Both the position numbers and the translations under genes were made by a program. Positions 32,263 to 39,400 of a stretch of DNA of 64,000 bases are shown piece by piece. How positions within the stretch are numbered: the stretch's first letter is position 1; every line of letters begins with the position of its first letter. The DNA comes from VFMC01 sp040380855 (GTDB lineage Bacteria > Actinomycetota > Acidimicrobiia > Acidimicrobiales > Ilumatobacteraceae), in NCBI GenBank assembly GCA_040380855.1, contig JBEIIG010000012.1, positions 1-64,000 of the forward strand. The letters are read 5' to 3'. The notes beneath the pieces were generated by a model, which was given only the letters and a program-made list of their open reading frames with translations, searched no databases and had not been told where the DNA came from.

Positions 32263-33693
32263 ATGTTCGATTCGCTGTCGTCACGCCTCGAAGGCGTCAT
32301 AAAGAAGATCCGAGGCAAGGGCCGCCTCAGCGAGGCCGATGTCGACGAGGTCCTGAAAGAGATCCGCACGGCGCTGCTCGAAGCCGACGTGAACGTCGGG
32401 GTCGTGCGCGACGTCGTCGCTCGTATCCGCGACCAGGCGGTGGGCGTGGCCCGCAGCCAGGCGCTCGACCCGGGCCAGCAGGTCGTCAAGATCGTCAACG
32501 CCGAACTCACCGCCATGCTGGGCGGCGAGACCCTGAAGATCACCTACGCCAGTCGTCCGCCCACCGTGGTGCTGATGGCGGGTCTGCAGGGTTCGGGCAA
32601 GACCACCAACTCGGCCAAGTTGGCCCGCTGGTTCAAGAGCCAGGGCCGCCAGCCGTTGCTGGTGGGCGCCGATCTCCAGCGACCGGCTGCCGTCGAGCAG
32701 TTGCGCACCCTCGGCCGTCAGATCGACGTGCCGGTGTTCAGCGAACCGGGCGACCCCGTGGCCACGGCCGGTCGTGGTGTGGCCGAGGCCCGCCGCCTCG
32801 GCCGCGACGTGGTGATCGTCGACACCGCCGGTCGTCTGTCGATCGACACCGAGATGATGGAGCAGGTGCGCCGCATCAGCGAAACGGTGCAGCCGCACTA
32901 CACCTTCTTGGTGATCGACGCGATGACCGGTCAGGACGCCGTGGGTGTGGCCGAGGCGTTCCACCACACCCTCGCCATCGACGGTGTCATCATGTCGAAG
33001 CTCGACGGCGACGCCCGCGGTGGTGCGGCACTGAGCGTGAAAGAGGTCATCGGTCGGCCGATCGCATTCGCGTCGACGGGTGAGAAGGTCAGCGAGTTCG
33101 AGCAGTTCCACCCCGACCGCATGGCGGGCCGCATCCTGGGCATGGGCGACATGCTCACCCTCATCGAGCAGGCCGAGCAGGCGTTCGAGAAGGATCAGGC
33201 CGAGGCCGCCGCAGAGAAGCTGTTGGAGGGCGAGTTCACCCTCGACGACTTCCTCGAACAGATGCAGCAACTGAAGAAGATGGGCCCGCTCGGCAACGTG
33301 CTCGGGATGATGCCCGGGATGCCGAAGGAACTGAAGGGCGCCGAGATCGGCGACGACCAGCTCAAGCCCGTCGAGGCGATCATCCGCTCGATGACCCCGC
33401 TCGAGCGACGCAAGCCCGAGATCATCAACGGCAGCCGCCGCACCCGTATCGCCAACGGCAGCGGCACCACCGTGGCCGACGTGAACCGCCTGGTGAAGCA
33501 GTTCGGCGAGATGCAGAAGATGATGAAGCGCATGGGTGCCATGGGGATGGGGCGGCCCGGCAAGAAGGGCAAGAAGGGCAAAGGCGGTCGGGTGATGCCC
33601 TCGGCGATGCCCGGAATGGGCGGAATGCCCGGCCTGCCGCCGGGAATGCCCGGTCTACCGGGGATGCCCGGCGGGTTTCCCGGCCAGCGCTGA
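32263..33693 (+). CDS. ffh: Signal recognition particle protein Ffh
   Basis: 476 aa. GTPase that binds signal sequences and 4.5S RNA. N domain with FDSLSSRLEGVIKKIRG; G domain with GLQGSGKTTNSAKLA near 106, DTAGRLSID near 186, MSKLDGDARGGAAL near 244; a Met-rich M domain (about 300-430) containing FLEQMQQLKKMGPL and the RNA-binding GSRRTRIANGSG. The tail is a KKGKK-rich and GMPG-repeat low-complexity region, common in Actinobacteria. TAGCCT (32248-32253) lies 9 nt before ATG 32263. Confidence 0.97.
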   Translation: MFDSLSSRLEGVIKKIRGKGRLSEADVDEVLKEIRTALLEADVNVGVVRDVVARIRDQAVGVARSQALDPGQQVVKIVNAELTAMLGGETLKITYASRPPTVVLMAGLQGSGKTTNSAKLARWFKSQGRQPLLVGADLQRPAAVEQLRTLGRQIDVPVFSEPGDPVATAGRGVAEARRLGRDVVIVDTAGRLSIDTEMMEQVRRISETVQPHYTFLVIDAMTGQDAVGVAEAFHHTLAIDGVIMSKLDGDARGGAALSVKEVIGRPIAFASTGEKVSEFEQFHPDRMAGRILGMGDMLTLIEQAEQAFEKDQAEAAAEKLLEGEFTLDDFLEQMQQLKKMGPLGNVLGMMPGMPKELKGAEIGDDQLKPVEAIIRSMTPLERRKPEIINGSRRTRIANGSGTTVADVNRLVKQFGEMQKMMKRMGAMGMGRPGKKGKKGKGGRVMPSAMPGMGGMPGLPPGMPGLPGMPGGFPGQR

Positions 33694-33775
33694 ACCCGGT
33701 GGCAGTGAAGGTGCGCGGAAGGCCTTCTGGCCGCTATCCTCGCACGGTTGGATTTCGCAAGGAGTGCATGACCGC

Positions 33776-34048
33776 ATGGCAGTGAAGCTTCGCCTCACCC
33801 GAGTTGGCAAGAAGAAGCAGCCGCAGTATCGCGTTGTCGCGGCCGACAGCCGTGCGGCCCGCGACGGCCGCTTCATCCAGATCATCGGCACCTACAACCC
33901 GCGCACCGAGCCGTCGACCATCTCGATCGACAGCGACAAGGCCGTGAAGTGGCTGATGGAGGGCGCTCAGCCCACCGAGCGGGTGAAGAAGCTGCTCGAG
34001 GCCTCGGGCGCCTGGGAGGCGTTCACCGCGGCCAAGGCTGCCAAGTGA
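33776..34048 (+). CDS. rpsP: 30S ribosomal protein S16
   Basis: 90 aa. AVKLRLTRVGKKKQPQYRVVAADSR and FIQIIGTYNPRTEP are diagnostic. The start is ATG 33776, with AAGGAG at 33759-33764; the in-frame GTG 33764 overlaps that ribosome site and is unlikely. It begins the small operon rpsP-khpA-rimM. Confidence 0.97.
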   Translation: MAVKLRLTRVGKKKQPQYRVVAADSRAARDGRFIQIIGTYNPRTEPSTISIDSDKAVKWLMEGAQPTERVKKLLEASGAWEAFTAAKAAK

Positions 34049-34055
34049 CGCGCTG

Positions 34056-34322
34056 ATGAGCGCCGACACCGAGGCATTGGCGGCACCGATCGCCATCGCC
34101 GTTCTGCAGCACATCGTCACCTCCATGGTCGACCAGCCCGATGCGGTTCGCGTCGAGAGCACCACGGGTCGCAACCGCGTTCGTCTCGAGGTCACCGTCG
34201 GCGACGGCGATCTCGGCCGCGTCATCGGCCGCCGGGGCCGCACCGCGCAGAGCATCCGCACGGTCGTGCGTGCTGCTGCCGTGCGCGACGGCGTCGAGGT
34301 CGACGTCGACTTCGTCGACTGA
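34056..34322 (+). CDS. khpA: KH-domain RNA-binding protein KhpA
   Basis: 88 aa. Single KH domain with the loop VIGRRGRTAQSIRTVVRAAA (GxxG as GRRG). KhpA binds RNA, often with a Jag/KhpB partner, and affects cell size and sRNA regulation in Gram-positives. The rpsP-khpA-rimM-trmD order is standard; starts are 7 and 9 bp after the preceding stops. Confidence 0.93.
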   Translation: MSADTEALAAPIAIAVLQHIVTSMVDQPDAVRVESTTGRNRVRLEVTVGDGDLGRVIGRRGRTAQSIRTVVRAAAVRDGVEVDVDFVD

Positions 34323-34331
34323 CGGGTTCCG

Positions 34332-34814
34332 ATGAGCCTGCCCGACGGGCTGCTCGAGGTGGGCCGTATCAGCCGGGCCCACGGTGTGAAGGGCGCACTG
34401 GTGGTGCGCCTCGACTCCGATCGCACCGAGCGCCTGGCGGCTGGCGCTCGCCTGTTCGACGGCCAGCGATGGCTCACGGTCGAATCGGCGCGACGTCAGC
34501 CCGAGCGCAAGTGGGTGGTGCAGTTCGCCGAGGTGCACGACCGCACCCAGGCCGAGTCGATGAACGGCCGGTCGTTGTGGGCCGAACCGGTCGACGATCC
34601 CGATGCGCTCTGGGTGCACGAGTTGATCGGCGCCCGAGTGGTCGACGCCCAGGGGGTCGACCGCGGCGCGTGTGTCGCCGTGATCGACAACCCGGCCAAC
34701 GACCTGCTCGAACTCGACACCGGTCACCTGGTGCCGGTCACGTTCGTGGTCCGTCTCGCCGACGGCATCATCCACGTCGATACCCCCGACGGGTTGTTCG
34801 ACCTCCTCGGCTGA
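34332..34814 (+). CDS. rimM: Ribosome maturation factor RimM
   Basis: 160 aa. Assists 30S head assembly by binding S19. N-terminal domain with VGRISRAHGVKGALVVR, PRC-barrel C-terminal half with WVHELIGARVVDAQGV, VIDNPANDLLEL and VPVTFVVRLADG. Slightly divergent but colinear with the family. A short inverted repeat (GCGCT 34815-34819, AGCGC 34828-34832) lies in the convergent gap to the DUF952 gene. Confidence 0.93.
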   Translation: MSLPDGLLEVGRISRAHGVKGALVVRLDSDRTERLAAGARLFDGQRWLTVESARRQPERKWVVQFAEVHDRTQAESMNGRSLWAEPVDDPDALWVHELIGARVVDAQGVDRGACVAVIDNPANDLLELDTGHLVPVTFVVRLADGIIHVDTPDGLFDLLG

Positions 34815-34825
34815 GCGCTGGTGTT

Positions 34826-35143
34826 CTAGCGCCGGGTCGGCAACGCGTCGACGGCGACGACGGCCGAGCAGGGGAGTGGGCCGTACAGATGGGGAAATGG
34901 TTCGGGGGCATCGCCCACGTGCTCGAACAGCACCGGTGAGCCGACCACCGCCTCGTCGACGTGCAGCAGCACCAGGTTCGCCACACCGCGGTAGAAGCGA
35001 TCGAGCACGCCGTCCACCTGCGCAGCGGTGCAGAGGTGGATGAAGCCCACATCAGCCAGCTCCATCCCGATCGTCGACGCGGTGTACTCGCCCATGGACT
35101 GTGCGGCGCGCCAGCGGGCTTCGTCGGCGATGTGGAACAGCAT
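34826..35143 (-). CDS. DUF952 family protein
   Basis: 105 aa from ATG 35143. It matches the DUF952 pattern: LFHIADEARWRAAQ at the start, GFIHLCTAAQVDGVLDRFYRG, LLHVDEAVV and FPHLYGPLP near the end. The GFIHLC-type core resembles small ADP-ribosyltransferase-like folds; the function is unknown. It is inserted on the opposite strand between rimM and trmD, which are usually adjacent. Only 19 bp separate its start from that of trmD, and no -10 is visible for it there. Confidence 0.85.
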   Translation of the reverse strand: MLFHIADEARWRAAQSMGEYTASTIGMELADVGFIHLCTAAQVDGVLDRFYRGVANLVLLHVDEAVVGSPVLFEHVGDAPEPFPHLYGPLPCSAVVAVDALPTRR

Positions 35144-35162
35144 CGCCCTAGGCTTGCACGCC

Positions 35163-35912
35163 GTGCGCGTCGACGTGTTCACCATCTTCCCGAACCTGGT
35201 CGACGACTTCTGCCGCGAGAGCCTGCTCGGCAAGTCGCGCGTGGCCGGCCTGCTCGACCTGCGCCTGCACGACCTGCGCGAACACACCGCCGATGTGCAC
35301 CGCAGTGTCGACGACACCCCGTTCGGCGGCGGCGCAGGCATGGTGATGAAGCCCGAGCCGATCTTCGCCTCGGTCGAGGCGGCCGCCCCACCGCGCCCGC
35401 TCTACCTGCTCGGCCCCGGTGGCCGCCGGTTCGACCAGGCAATGGCCGCGGAACTGGCAGCGACGGCCGATGGGCCCTCGGGCGGCTTCAGCCTGCTGTG
35501 CGGCCGCTACGAGGGCATCGACCACCGGGTGCGCGAGCACCTCGTCGACGGCGAGCTGAGCGTGGGCGACGTGGTGCTGAGCGGTGGCGAGGTGGCCGCC
35601 TGCCTGGTGATCGAGGCCGTCACTCGGCTGCTGCCCGGGGCGATGGGCAACACCGTCAGCCCCGTCACCGAGAGTTTCGGCACCCACGGCCTGCTCGAAG
35701 AACCGCAGTACACCCGGCCCGCCGAGTTCCGTGGCTGGCCCGTTCCCGACGTGTTGCGCAGCGGCGACCACGGACGCGTCGAGCGTTGGCGCACCGCGCA
35801 GGCACTGCACCGCACCCTGCGGTACCGCCCCGACCTGATCGAGGCCCGCGGCGGACTGAGCACTGCCGAACAGCGCCTGTTGGAAGAGTTCCCCTCCGTC
35901 GCCTATCCTTAA
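35163..35912 (+). CDS. trmD: tRNA (guanine(37)-N1)-methyltransferase
   Basis: 249 aa from GTG 35163. Methylates G37 of tRNAs reading CNN codons; essential for frame maintenance. SPOUT-fold family text: RVDVFTIFPNLVDDF, PFGGGAGMVMKPEPIF, LLCGRYEGIDHRVREHLVDGE, SVGDVVLSGGEVAAC, and the C-terminal EEPQYTRPAEFRGWPVPDVL. TAGGCT (35149-35154) lies 8 nt before the GTG. Confidence 0.97.
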   Translation: MRVDVFTIFPNLVDDFCRESLLGKSRVAGLLDLRLHDLREHTADVHRSVDDTPFGGGAGMVMKPEPIFASVEAAAPPRPLYLLGPGGRRFDQAMAAELAATADGPSGGFSLLCGRYEGIDHRVREHLVDGELSVGDVVLSGGEVAACLVIEAVTRLLPGAMGNTVSPVTESFGTHGLLEEPQYTRPAEFRGWPVPDVLRSGDHGRVERWRTAQALHRTLRYRPDLIEARGGLSTAEQRLLEEFPSVAYP

Positions 35913-35948
35913 CCGTTCCCACTCCTCGGCCAGCAGGATGTTCGCGCC

Positions 35949-36296
35949 ATGAAGTCCACCGATCTCATCGACAACCAGTCCCTCCGCACCGACCTCCCCG
36001 AGTTCGGCCCCGGCGATGAGGTGAAGGTGCACGTGAAGGTGGTCGAGGGCAACAAAGAGCGCGTCCAGATCTTCCAGGGCAACATCATCCGTCGCCAGGG
36101 CAGCGGCCTGTCCGAGACCTACACGGTCCGCAAGGTCAGCTACGGCGTCGGTGTCGAGCGCACCTTCCCGGTGCACACCCCCACGGTGGCCAAGCTCGAG
36201 GTGCTGAAGAAGGGCGACGTGCGTCGTGCCAAGCTCTACTACCTGCGCGATCGCTCGGGCAAGGCTGCCAAGATCAAGGAAAAGCGCGAGGCCTAA
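35949..36296 (+). CDS. rplS: 50S ribosomal protein L19
   Basis: 115 aa. FGPGDEVKVHVKVVEGNKERVQ, FQGNIIRRQGSG, TYTVRKVSYGVGVERTFPVHTP and KLYYLRDRSGKAAKIKE are all characteristic. It follows trmD by 36 bp. The TAA stop is inside the loop of a perfect hairpin. In mycobacteria lepB and rnhB follow rplS; here DUF2469 follows directly. Confidence 0.97.
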   Translation: MKSTDLIDNQSLRTDLPEFGPGDEVKVHVKVVEGNKERVQIFQGNIIRRQGSGLSETYTVRKVSYGVGVERTFPVHTPTVAKLEVLKKGDVRRAKLYYLRDRSGKAAKIKEKREA

Positions 36297-36304
36297 GCCT
36301 CGCG
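36285..36304 (+). terminator. Hairpin with the rplS stop codon in its loop
   Basis: CGCGAGGC (36285-36292) pairs perfectly with GCCTCGCG (36297-36304) around the 4-nt loop CTAA, which contains the rplS stop TAA (36294-36296). There is no T-tract; it could mark transcript end or 3' protection. Confidence 0.55.
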
Positions 36305-36338
36305 TCGGCTCCGGTGTCGGTGTCGAGAAGGCACCCCG

Positions 36339-36638
36339 TTGAGTTCTGACGATCTCGAGAACTTCGAGGCCGAGCGAGAGCTCCAACTCGCGCACGAGTA
36401 CCAGGCGGTGGCGGCAATGTTCCGCTACGCCGTCGAGACCGAGCGCCGGTTCTATCTGGCGAACGATGTGAAGCTCACCGTCACCGGTGACAGCGCTCGC
36501 CCGTTGATCGAGGTGGAGTTGAGCGACGCGTGGGTCTGGGACATGTACCGCAAGAGCCGATTCGTGCCCAAGGTGCGGGTGATGACGTTCAAGGACGTCA
36601 ACGTCGAGGAACTGCCGACGGGCGACCTGTCGATCTAG
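36339..36638 (+). CDS. DUF2469 family protein
   Basis: 99 aa from TTG 36339. A near-universal actinobacterial protein (mycobacterial Rv2901c type): SSDDLENFEAERELQLAHEY, FRYAVETERRFYLAN and VKVRVMTFKDVNVEELP. The function is unknown; it is always near rplS, rnhB and yraN. TTG is the only start that gives the conserved N-terminus. Confidence 0.88.
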   Translation: MSSDDLENFEAERELQLAHEYQAVAAMFRYAVETERRFYLANDVKLTVTGDSARPLIEVELSDAWVWDMYRKSRFVPKVRVMTFKDVNVEELPTGDLSI

Positions 36639-36973
36639 CCCGCCAGGCGCGTGGTCGCTGGGGCGAGGACGAAGCGGCGCGGTGGTATCGGCGACAGGGG
36701 TTCGACGAAGTGGCCCGCAACTGGCGCTGTGCCGATGGTGAGATCGACCTGATCGTGCACCGCGACGGCCTCGTGGTGTTCGTCGAGGTGAAGGCCCGCG
36801 CCACCGACCGCTACGGCTCGCCGGCGCTGGCGGTCGACCACCGCAAGCAGCGACGGGTGCGCCGCCTGGCCGCACGATGGCTCGCCGAGCACGATGCACC
36901 ACGGTCGGCCATCCGCTTCGACGTCGTCGCTGTCACCGGCGCTCGCGTCGAGGTGTTCGAGGCCGCCTTCTGA
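36635..36973 (+). CDS. UPF0102/YraN family endonuclease-like protein, start unresolved
   Basis: The conserved YraN core is complete: GRWGEDEAARWYRRQGF, RNWRCADGEIDLIVHRDG with the Asp/Glu of a nuclease-like active site, and VVFVEVKARATDRYGSP. It ends at TGA 36971-36973. There is no ATG, GTG or TTG between the DUF2469 stop and the conserved start (bases ~36635-36660). The nearest canonical codon in frame is GTG 36530, deep inside the DUF2469 gene, which would add 35 residues that are only out-of-frame DUF2469 text. A non-canonical start (for example CTA/CTG-like) or re-initiation is possible. Coordinates mark the conserved span. Confidence 0.8.
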   Translation, partial: LARQARGRWGEDEAARWYRRQGFDEVARNWRCADGEIDLIVHRDGLVVFVEVKARATDRYGSPALAVDHRKQRRVRRLAARWLAEHDAPRSAIRFDVVAVTGARVEVFEAAF

Positions 36974-36992
36974 ACGATCGATACGCGGGCGA

Positions 36993-37103
36993 TCAGCCGA
37001 AGATCGTCCAGGCCAGCAGCACGATCACGGCCACCACGGCAGCGCCGACGAAGAGGTAGTCGGTCGGTCGAGGTACACGCTTGCGGTTCGGGTCGAATCC
37101 CAT
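36993..37103 (-). CDS. 36-residue single-pass membrane mini-protein
   Basis: ATG 37103 to TGA 36993. A basic head (MGFDPNRKRVPRPTDY) is followed by one hydrophobic helix (LFVGAAVVAVIVLLAWTIFG), ending just after it. Too short for most gene callers, but it has the composition of genuine small membrane proteins and a promoter-like GATACT (complement of 37110-37115) 6 nt upstream. It converges on yraN and diverges from the enoyl-CoA hydratase gene with 22 bp between starts. Function unknown. Confidence 0.65.
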   Translation of the reverse strand: MGFDPNRKRVPRPTDYLFVGAAVVAVIVLLAWTIFG

Positions 37104-37125
37104 CTCGCCAGTATCGTCGCCCGAC
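37104..37125. promoter_or_regulatory. Compact divergent promoter, mini-protein / enoyl-CoA hydratase
   Basis: Plus strand: TATCGT (37112-37117), 8 nt to ATG 37126. Minus strand: GATACT (complement of 37110-37115), 6 nt to ATG 37103. The two hexamers overlap by four bases. Confidence 0.5.
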
Positions 37126-37902
37126 ATGGAAACCATCGATGTCCAACGGGCCGACGGTGTGGTCACGATCACCCTCGACCGGCCGGCGAAGAAGAACGCG
37201 ATCAACAGCGTGATGTGGGACGAACTGCTCGCCACCTTCCACGAGATCGCCGGATCGAGCGCCGACCGCGTGGTGGTGCTCACCGGTGCCGGTGGAGCGT
37301 TCTGTTCGGGCGCCGACCTCACCGGTGGCGGCACGGGTGGCCCCGAGCGGCACCAACTGGCGGCGATGCGCCACGTGAGCTCGGTGTGCCTCGCCCAGGC
37401 GCGGCTGCCCCAGCCGATCATCGCCAAGGTGCGCGGTGTGGCTGTCGGGGCCGGCTGCAACATGGCCCTCGGGTGCGATCTGGTGGTGGCCAGCACCAAC
37501 GCCCGCTTCTCGGAGATCTTCGCCCGTCGCGGGTTGTCGGTCGACTACGGCGGCACCTGGGTGCTGCCCCGTCTGGTGGGTATGCACAAGGCGAAGGAAC
37601 TGGCGCTGTTCGCCGACATCATCGATGCCGCCGAGGCCGAGCGGATCGGCCTGGTGAACCGGGTGGTCGACGACGCCGAGCTCGACGGGTTCGTCGACGA
37701 CTGGGCACGTCGGCTGGCCGCCGGGCCTCCGATCGCGCTGGCGATGACCAAGCGGATGCTGAACAACTCGATGAACGTCACCCTCGAAGAGGCACTCGAC
37801 GACGAAGGCGTGGCGCAGACGGTGAACTTCTCCACCAAGGACACGATGGAGGCCATGTCGGCGTTCGTCGAGCGGCGCGAGCCGCGCTTCCAGGGCCGCT
37901 GA
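37126..37902 (+). CDS. Enoyl-CoA hydratase/isomerase family protein
   Basis: 258 aa. Crotonase fold: RPAKKNAINSVMWDEL, oxyanion-hole segments VLTGAGGAFCSGADL and KVRGVAVGAGCNMALGCDLVVA, then FARRGLSVDYGGTWVLPRLVG and KRMLNNSMNVTLEEALD. The catalytic Glu positions are not both obvious (GLSVDYGG carries Asp), so the reaction (hydratase, isomerase or other) is open. Probably lipid or aromatic acyl-CoA degradation. ATG 37126 follows TATCGT by 8 nt. Confidence 0.88.
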   Translation: METIDVQRADGVVTITLDRPAKKNAINSVMWDELLATFHEIAGSSADRVVVLTGAGGAFCSGADLTGGGTGGPERHQLAAMRHVSSVCLAQARLPQPIIAKVRGVAVGAGCNMALGCDLVVASTNARFSEIFARRGLSVDYGGTWVLPRLVGMHKAKELALFADIIDAAEAERIGLVNRVVDDAELDGFVDDWARRLAAGPPIALAMTKRMLNNSMNVTLEEALDDEGVAQTVNFSTKDTMEAMSAFVERREPRFQGR

Positions 37903-37942
37903 CCGCGCCAGGGGGCCTCGGCTCACTAGCGTGGGTCGGGTG

Positions 37943-38638
37943 ATGTCGAAGGCGGTCGTGCGCACACTGCTGCGTGCCGGTGCGGGTGTGGTGGCGGCGC
38001 TCTGTTGCCTTGCGCCCGGGCAGGTGGCCGCCGCCGATCTGCCCGAGCCCGTACCGGTGCCACCGCTGCCTGCGATCGACCCGAGCGGTGTGGGGGCGGG
38101 CTCGGCCCCGTTGGTGCCGGTGCCGCCGGGCTGTGCCGCCCCGGGCCGCGAACAGGCGGTGTTCGTCGGCACGCTCGAGGCGCGCGATGCCACGACTGCC
38201 CGTTTCGCCATCGAGCGGGTGCGCTCGGGATCGGTCGACGGGTTTGCGCTCGACGGCCGGATCGACGTGTACTTCGGCGACGAGGTGCGCTTCCTCGGCG
38301 AAGGAACGAGCTACATCGTCGGGGCCGGTATCGACGTCGAACGGCGGGCGCTCGTGTCGACGGTGCGCGAGCCGGCGCCGCTGTTCGGCGGCAGCGAGGT
38401 GGCCGGCATCACCACCGGTGCCAGCGAGTGCCCCACCATCGACGACCCCATGCGCACCCTGCACGTCGACGGCTCCGATGTCGAGTCGGGTGTGCTGGCA
38501 CCGCTGCGGGGCAACGGGGGCATGGTGCTGCGAGCGATCCTGCAGCCGCTGGGCGCGGCGCTGCTCGTCCTGCTCGGCCTGGTGGCCGTGAAGCATCTGC
38601 TGTTCGCGCTCGGACGCAGCTTGCGCGACCTGCGCTGA
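37943..38638 (+). CDS. Exported or membrane-anchored protein, unknown function
   Basis: 231 aa. An N-terminal signal-like helix (RTLLRAGAGVVAALCCLAPGQVAAA), a Pro/Val-rich spacer, a domain with AAPGREQAVFVGTLEARD and VDVYFGDE-like strands (a possible OB or NTR-like barrel with Cys residues), and a C-terminal membrane helix (LQPLGAALLVLLGLVAVKHLLFAL) with a basic tail. This layout suggests an extracytoplasmic domain anchored at its C-terminus. TAGCGT (37927-37932) lies 10 nt before ATG 37943; GTG 37940 would be 7 nt away. Confidence 0.7.
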   Translation: MSKAVVRTLLRAGAGVVAALCCLAPGQVAAADLPEPVPVPPLPAIDPSGVGAGSAPLVPVPPGCAAPGREQAVFVGTLEARDATTARFAIERVRSGSVDGFALDGRIDVYFGDEVRFLGEGTSYIVGAGIDVERRALVSTVREPAPLFGGSEVAGITTGASECPTIDDPMRTLHVDGSDVESGVLAPLRGNGGMVLRAILQPLGAALLVLLGLVAVKHLLFALGRSLRDLR

Positions 38639-38656
38639 GTTGCCTCGACCTGCGGG

Positions 38657-39367
38657 TCAGCGACGGAAGGCGCCCTCGGCACGTCGGCGCAGATCGTCGA
38701 CGGCATGGGTGAGGCCGTCGGGGTCGCGGAACAGGGCGCTGCCCGCTACCAGTACGTTCGCCCCCGATGCGGCGGCGGCCTCGATCGTCGCCGGGCCGAT
38801 CCCGCCGTCGACCTCCAGATCGACCTGGCCCGCCAGGCCGGCCGCCTCGATCATGTCGCGCACCTCGCGGATCTTCGGTTCCATCGTGGCGATGTACTGC
38901 TGGCCGCCGAAGCCGGGGTTGACGGTCATCACCAGCACCATGTCGACCAGGTCGAGCACATGGGCGACGGCCGATGCCGGGGTGGCCGGGTTCAGCGCCA
39001 CACCGGCCGTTGCGCCGAGGGCCGCGATGTTGGCGAGGGTGCGGTGCAGGTGGGGGCAGGCCTCGGCGTGCACGATCAGCCGCGAGCATCCGGCTGCCAC
39101 GTACTCGGCTGCCATCGCATCGGGGGTGAGCACCATCAGATGGGCTTCGAACGGCAAGGTGGTGTGCCGCCGTGCCGAGGCGATGACCGCCGGTCCGAAC
39201 GTGAGGTTGGGGACGAACTGGCCGTCCATCACGTCCCACTGGATGCGGTCGACACCGGCGGCCTCGAGTTCGGAAACGGCATCGCCGAGGCGGCTGAAGT
39301 CGACCGGGAGCACGCTCGGGGCGATCTCGATCGGACGGCAAGCGGTGTGGGATTCGGTACCGGGCAC
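38657..39367 (-). CDS. rpe: Ribulose-phosphate 3-epimerase
   Basis: 236 aa from GTG 39367. Interconverts ribulose 5-phosphate and xylulose 5-phosphate. TIM-barrel motifs: IAPSVLPVDFSRLGD, DRIQWDVMDGQFVPNLTFGP, FEAHLMV (metal/His), HAEAC, MTVNPGFGGQQYI and LEVDGGIGPATIEAA with the catalytic Asp. The start is fixed by TACCCT (complement of 39375-39380) 7 nt upstream; earlier in-frame codons fall in the divergent gene. Confidence 0.95.
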   Translation of the reverse strand: MPGTESHTACRPIEIAPSVLPVDFSRLGDAVSELEAAGVDRIQWDVMDGQFVPNLTFGPAVIASARRHTTLPFEAHLMVLTPDAMAAEYVAAGCSRLIVHAEACPHLHRTLANIAALGATAGVALNPATPASAVAHVLDLVDMVLVMTVNPGFGGQQYIATMEPKIREVRDMIEAAGLAGQVDLEVDGGIGPATIEAAAASGANVLVAGSALFRDPDGLTHAVDDLRRRAEGAFRR

Positions 39368-39400
39368 GGCGGCGAGGGTAGTCGGGCGTACCCTGGCGCG
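39368..39400. promoter_or_regulatory. Back-to-back leaderless promoters, rpe / RNA methyltransferase
   Basis: Both directions use TACCCT: minus strand at the complement of 39375-39380 (7 nt to GTG 39367) and plus strand at 39389-39394 (6 nt to GTG 39401). The hexamers are separate, 8 bp apart, in a 33-bp spacer. Confidence 0.6.

Noticed and set aside
36600..36640. Programmed -1 frameshift fusing DUF2469 to the yraN-like frame
   Set aside because: The frames are offset by -1 but no slippery heptamer or downstream pseudoknot is visible near the stop.
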